A stretch of DNA of 64,000 nucleotides from Spongiivirga citrea. GTDB lineage: Bacteria; Bacteroidota; Bacteroidia; Flavobacteriales; Flavobacteriaceae. The stretch is taken from the NCBI RefSeq assembly GCF_010671565.1, contig NZ_JAABOQ010000005.1, forward strand, positions 434,001 to 498,000, in the 5' to 3' direction. The position numbers and the translations under genes are program-made. The notes beneath the pieces were generated by a model that made no database searches, was not told where the DNA came from, and saw only the letters and a list, made by a program, of their open reading frames with translations. Positions 60,801 to 64,000 of the stretch are shown here, one piece after another (within the stretch, counting starts at the first letter, position 1; each line of letters begins with the position of its first letter).

Positions 60801-61688
60801 TTATTTAAATTGAGGAGGTTTCGGGAGCGGTACATAAGTTTCGTCTCCCTTAACTTTCGGCCAATTTCTATTTTCCCAATTTGTCTTAGCCTCTTCTATT
60901 TTTTCCTTGGAATGGGATACGAAATTCCAAAATATATGGCGTTCTTCCGGAAATGGCTCACCGCCAAAAAGCAATAAATGGGTATCGGGTTGAATGAGTA
61001 TGTCGCAAATGTCTTCGGTTTTACTAATAAGCATATTACCTTCCTTGATGCTTTCATCACACGCTTTTATACCTCCGGAAACAATACATATTCCAATTTC
61101 ACCTTGAAGTTTTCCTTTTGCTGAAAAACGATAGGCTTCTTTAGTTTTAATCTCTACCATAAAAAGAGGTGAGTGAACGGGTACAGGGGATTCTTTGCCA
61201 AACCCTTTTCCAGCAATTAATTTAAAACTGGTGCTTCCATCGCTCCAGTTGGGTAATTGGTTTGCTTTTATATGATGAAATTCAGGATCGATATCTTCTA
61301 GTTGTTTGGGAAGTGCAATCCAAATTTGATAACCATGTAATTTGTGATTCCCATTTTCACGAAGTGCTTCTGGAGTTCGCTCCGTATGCGAGCAACCTTT
61401 TCCAGCGACCATCCAGTTTACAGATTCGGGTGTAATAATTTGCGAAGTGCCAATACTGTCATTATGATGAATTTGCCCTTCTAACAAATAAGTTAATGTA
61501 GCTAATCCGATATGTGGATGTTGATCTACATCTAAGAATTTTCCATTTCCTATTTCGGAAGGACCCATATGATCAATAAATGCGAATGGACCAACCATTC
61601 GTTTTTTTCGAAATGGGATTAATCTTCCTACTAAGAAATCACCAATATCGCGACTTCGTTCTTCAATTATTAATTTGTTATATGACAC
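60801..61688 (-). CDS. Pirin-family protein
   Basis: A 295-residue double-cupin protein. The N-terminal cupin has the metal-binding pattern DQHPHIGLATLTYLLEGQIHH and the HT pair in MVAGKGCSHTERTP. The C-terminal cupin (about 170-290) ends with LLLFGGEPFPEERHIFWNFV. Some bacterial pirins act as quercetinases; the role here is unknown. It lies after the AraC gene on the same strand, 57 bases apart, with a possible TATCTTTA -7 box between. Confidence 0.92.
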   Translation of the reverse strand: MSYNKLIIEERSRDIGDFLVGRLIPFRKKRMVGPFAFIDHMGPSEIGNGKFLDVDQHPHIGLATLTYLLEGQIHHNDSIGTSQIITPESVNWMVAGKGCSHTERTPEALRENGNHKLHGYQIWIALPKQLEDIDPEFHHIKANQLPNWSDGSTSFKLIAGKGFGKESPVPVHSPLFMVEIKTKEAYRFSAKGKLQGEIGICIVSGGIKACDESIKEGNMLISKTEDICDILIQPDTHLLLFGGEPFPEERHIFWNFVSHSKEKIEEAKTNWENRNWPKVKGDETYVPLPKPPQFK

Positions 61689-61745
61689 TTCAGCTTTATT
61701 TGTAGCTTAAAGATACAACATACTGAAATTGAAAAAGTAATTGCG

Positions 61746-62567
61746 CTACTTACTTCCTCTAATTGTCGATGGGCTTTGTCCAGTATGTTTTTTAAACAAT
61801 CTACTTAAATGCGAGGGGTCTTCAAAACCAAGGTCGAAAGCTATTTGTTTAGCGCTTTTATCAGTATAATGTAATAGGCGTTTTGCCTCTAAAACAATTC
61901 GATCATGTATGATCTGTAGTGGAGATCGATCATATTTAGCAAAACTATTAGATAGCGTTTTTGGAGACTTAAAGAGCTTGTCAGCATAAAACTTTACAGA
62001 ATGCTCGTTTCTAAAATGATCTTCTACTAGAACATTAAAATGCCTTAAAAGATCGATTTTTTCTGTCTCAGGTAATTGATTGCCTTGTTTGTAAAGCCGA
62101 GTCGTTTTAATGATAAAGCGAGTCATTAACATTCGCAACATTTCTGCTTGAATAGTATCTTCAGTTTCCATTTCATCTAAAAAAATATCATGTAAGACAT
62201 TAAATTTTTTCAGTTCAGTTTTATTTAGTTCAATAATTGGTTTTTGGTGATGGCCATAAAACAAAACCCCTACACAGCTCACTTCTTTATCATGGTCCTT
62301 TATGCAGTAGAACTCCCTATTGAATTGATATATAATGACGTTGCGTAAGTCGACAACTTTAATAAAATGATTAGGAGTTAATGACAAAATACTATTGGGT
62401 GGGATAGTGGTAATAACGTCATCAATATAGAGCGAAGCTTGCTTTTCTTTTGTACGTATAAATGTAAAGAGTGGAAGTTTTTGACTTTTTTTAAAACTTT
62501 GTAGCAAGGTTTCATCTCCTAATTTAAAAATAGCATCAGTGGTAAATTGGTTAAATTCTTTCGTCAT
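61746..62567 (-). CDS. AraC-family transcriptional regulator
   Basis: A 273-residue protein: an N-terminal cupin-like sensor (about 1-150) and a C-terminal AraC DNA-binding domain (SVKFYADKLFKSPKTLSNSF; QIAFDLGFEDPSHLSRLFKKH). The DNA-binding part is clear. It probably controls the pirin gene downstream, or other genes nearby. Confidence 0.92.
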   Translation of the reverse strand: MTKEFNQFTTDAIFKLGDETLLQSFKKSQKLPLFTFIRTKEKQASLYIDDVITTIPPNSILSLTPNHFIKVVDLRNVIIYQFNREFYCIKDHDKEVSCVGVLFYGHHQKPIIELNKTELKKFNVLHDIFLDEMETEDTIQAEMLRMLMTRFIIKTTRLYKQGNQLPETEKIDLLRHFNVLVEDHFRNEHSVKFYADKLFKSPKTLSNSFAKYDRSPLQIIHDRIVLEAKRLLHYTDKSAKQIAFDLGFEDPSHLSRLFKKHTGQSPSTIRGSK

Positions 62568-62765
62568 GAAAGATTGGTCTTTTTTTTAATGAGTCCTTAC
62601 AAATTAGTGATATTCCTATAAAGAAATAAAAAAGCCCCTTACTAGAGCAAGAGGCCGGTGAGAATATATAGACGCATATAGCGGATTGGATACCTTATAT
62701 ACGTTTAGACGAACTACTTTGGATTTTATTACAATGTAGGCGCTGTTAAAGTTGTCTTAAAACAA

Positions 62766-62790
62766 AAAACCCGCTTTTCGAGCGGGTTTT
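62766..62790 (-). terminator. Terminator of the Nif3-like/CdsZ-like unit
   Basis: A 10-base stem (AAAACCCGCT with AGCGGGTTTT) and a U-run on the minus strand, 22 bases after the CdsZ-like stop. The remaining 245-base gap to the AraC start shows no gene. Confidence 0.8.
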
Positions 62791-62812
62791 GATATGAACT
62801 ATTTTGATAAGA

Positions 62813-63589
62813 TTAAATCTTACTAAATATTTTTGCCATTTTTTCACGTTCTTCGTTCGCAAGGTTAGGATCTACTAGAATACGGCCACTATGTTCATCA
62901 GTGATAATCTTTTTTCTTGCAGCAATTTCCATTTGTACTTGAGGCGGAATAGTAAAGTAAGAACCACCACTTGCACCACGTTCGATTGGTACTACTGCTA
63001 GTCCGTTTTTCACACTACCACGAATACGCTTATATGCATTTACTAAACGTTCTTCAATTTGTTTTTCAAATTCCTCAGACTTTGCGATCAAAGCTTGCTC
63101 TTCTTTCTCAGTTTCCTTTAAAATATCGTCAAGCTCAGATTTTTTATGCTTTAAGTGCGTCTGGCGCTCAGTTAACTTCTCTTTTGTTTCGCTAATTACT
63201 TCTTTCTTCTGCTCGATTTGCGCTTTAAATTCTTTTATGTGCTTTTCAGCTAATTGAATTTCTAGCTCTTGGAATTCTACTTCTTTAGATAGTGAATTGA
63301 ATTCACGATTATTTCGAACATTTTTTTGCTGATCGTTGTATTTTTTGATCAAGGTCTTTGCCTCTTCGATCAAAATCTTTTTCCCTTTGATATTATCATC
63401 AATTTGAGAAAGATCATCGTTCAACTTTTCCATTCTAGTATTTAGTCCTGCAACTTCATCTTCTAGATCTTCAACTTCTAAAGGAAGTTCACCACGAACA
63501 TTTTTAATTTCATCAACACGAGAATCAATGAGCTGTAAATCAAACAGTGCACGTAATTTCTCTTCAACAGTAACTTCTTTTTTTGCCAT
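62813..63589 (-). CDS. CdsZ/CT398-like coiled-coil protein with degenerate zinc ribbon
   Basis: A 258-residue soluble protein. Residues 10-185 are a long antiparallel coiled coil (for example LNTRMEKLNDDLSQID, EFQELEIQLAEKHIKEFKAQI and TERQTHLKHKKSELDDIL). The C-terminal part has the outline of the C4 zinc ribbon of the CT398/CdsZ family (GASGGSYFTIPPQVQMEI, IITDEHSGRILVDP), but the expected CxxC pairs are gone and there is no cysteine in the protein. The family is proposed to act in secretion or transcription control, but the role is unclear. It is 3 bases after the Nif3-like gene, the usual pairing in this phylum. Confidence 0.9.
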   Translation of the reverse strand: MAKKEVTVEEKLRALFDLQLIDSRVDEIKNVRGELPLEVEDLEDEVAGLNTRMEKLNDDLSQIDDNIKGKKILIEEAKTLIKKYNDQQKNVRNNREFNSLSKEVEFQELEIQLAEKHIKEFKAQIEQKKEVISETKEKLTERQTHLKHKKSELDDILKETEKEEQALIAKSEEFEKQIEERLVNAYKRIRGSVKNGLAVVPIERGASGGSYFTIPPQVQMEIAARKKIITDEHSGRILVDPNLANEEREKMAKIFSKI

Positions 63590-63592
63590 ACT

Positions 63593-64000
63593 CTAAAAAT
63601 ACTTGACCGGATTGGTGTTTTGCTTTGAAATAATAATCTTGCCTTCCGCTAAGGCAGGTGCAAAATTAGCAATTTTTTTGGTAAGATGCTCAGCTAAAAT
63701 CGTTTTTGTAAATTGTTCACTTTCATAATGGCCTACATCAACTAAAAGAATATCATTTTCAGCTTGATAAAAATCGTGATATTTTAAGTCGGCAGTAATA
63801 AATGCTTGTGCACCAGAACGTTTTGCATTGGCTATTGCAAAACTACCTGATCCTCCTAAAACAGCGACTTTTTTAATCGCTTTGTTTAGCAAAGCGCTGT
63901 GTCGAATACATCCTGTGGGAAGGCATTTTTTTACATGGCTTAAAAAGGTGCTTTCATCCATTTCTACGTCAAGTAAACCTGTCATGCCCATACCAATATG
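63593..64000 (-). CDS. Nif3-like dinuclear metal-centre protein, C-terminal part, cut by window edge
   Basis: The frame runs from the window end to a stop at 63593. It shows the C-terminal landmarks of the Nif3/YbgI family: GMGMTGLLDVEMDES, KKVAVLGGSGSFAIANAKRSG, AQAFITADLKYHDF and DVGHYESEQFT, with metal-ligand His and Glu in the last. Codons continue beyond 63991 to the edge (HIG before the first visible Met), so the visible ATG is internal. Members form hexamers with two metal ions; proposed roles include GTP cyclohydrolase-like or NAD-related activity, not settled. It is co-transcribed with the CdsZ-like gene. Confidence 0.93.
   Translation of the reverse strand, partial: HIGMGMTGLLDVEMDESTFLSHVKKCLPTGCIRHSALLNKAIKKVAVLGGSGSFAIANAKRSGAQAFITADLKYHDFYQAENDILLVDVGHYESEQFTKTILAEHLTKKIANFAPALAEGKIIISKQNTNPVKYF

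Noticed and set aside
1-64000. tRNA and rRNA genes
   Set aside because: No cloverleaf with a TTCRANNC arm or rRNA core was noticed on either strand; a dedicated scan was not possible.

Overview
The window is a stretch of chromosome from a member of the Bacteroidota, most likely a Flavobacteriaceae bacterium. The evidence is: low GC content; promoters of the TTTG/TAnnTTTG type; many SPII lipoproteins; TamL; a PorP/SprF protein beside a giant protein with a type IX secretion C-terminal domain (type B, CHU_C-like); a PafA-like phosphatase; and E1-alpha and E2 of pyruvate dehydrogenase adjacent without E1-beta. The genus cannot be fixed from sequence alone. I found no rRNA, tRNA, CRISPR array, complete insertion sequence or prophage.

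Layout. 1-7.7 kb is housekeeping: the 5' end of pnp, rpsO, a lipoprotein, accD, fbaA, tamL and a divergent SpoU-type RNA methyltransferase. 7.7-8.2 kb holds REP-like palindromes. 8.2-10.9 kb is pdhA-pdhC. 11.0-20.6 kb is the most interesting block: a propeller-type sensor histidine kinase, a LuxR-type response regulator, a 1427-residue LRR/EF-hand-like/HYR surface protein, its PorP/SprF partner and three tiny one-helix membrane proteins. Three copies of the palindrome CTACAY-N5-RTGTAG lie upstream of the kinase, regulator and surface-protein genes, at defined distances from -7 boxes. This looks like a self-contained, autoregulated system for display of a surface protein. 20.7-25.5 kb has an M28 peptidase, an SDR, two proteins of unknown function, a zincin lipoprotein and a 41-residue membrane protein. 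25.5-31.2 kb is an AT-rich accessory island with diverged direct repeats, a possibly frameshifted HEPN gene, orphan lipoproteins and a second zincin.

31.2-38.2 kb is a small glycan locus: GH30, AraC regulator, serine hydrolase and GH3. No SusC/SusD pair is present. 38.2-44.6 kb is a mixed set (OMP, DHFR-like, TlpA-like, DinB, M20, DUF5009, SprT). 44.8-47.7 kb is a tight manC-DUF389-VOC run. 47.8-49.6 kb encodes an MlaFE-type ABC transporter. 49.7-54.4 kb has a PafA-like phosphatase, a lipoprotein, a second-type ClpP and a serine hydrolase. 54.5-62.6 kb is rich in AraC and ArsR regulation (cupredoxin-like protein, AhpD-like protein, M23, DUF2911, SRPBCC, pirin). The right end carries a CdsZ-like coiled-coil protein and the C-terminal part of a Nif3-like protein.

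Two proteins that normally carry a Cys4 zinc ribbon (AccD and the CdsZ-like protein) both lack all four cysteines here. Intergenic regions carry several short dispersed palindromic repeats. Functions are inferred from recognisable motifs and families; no database search was run.
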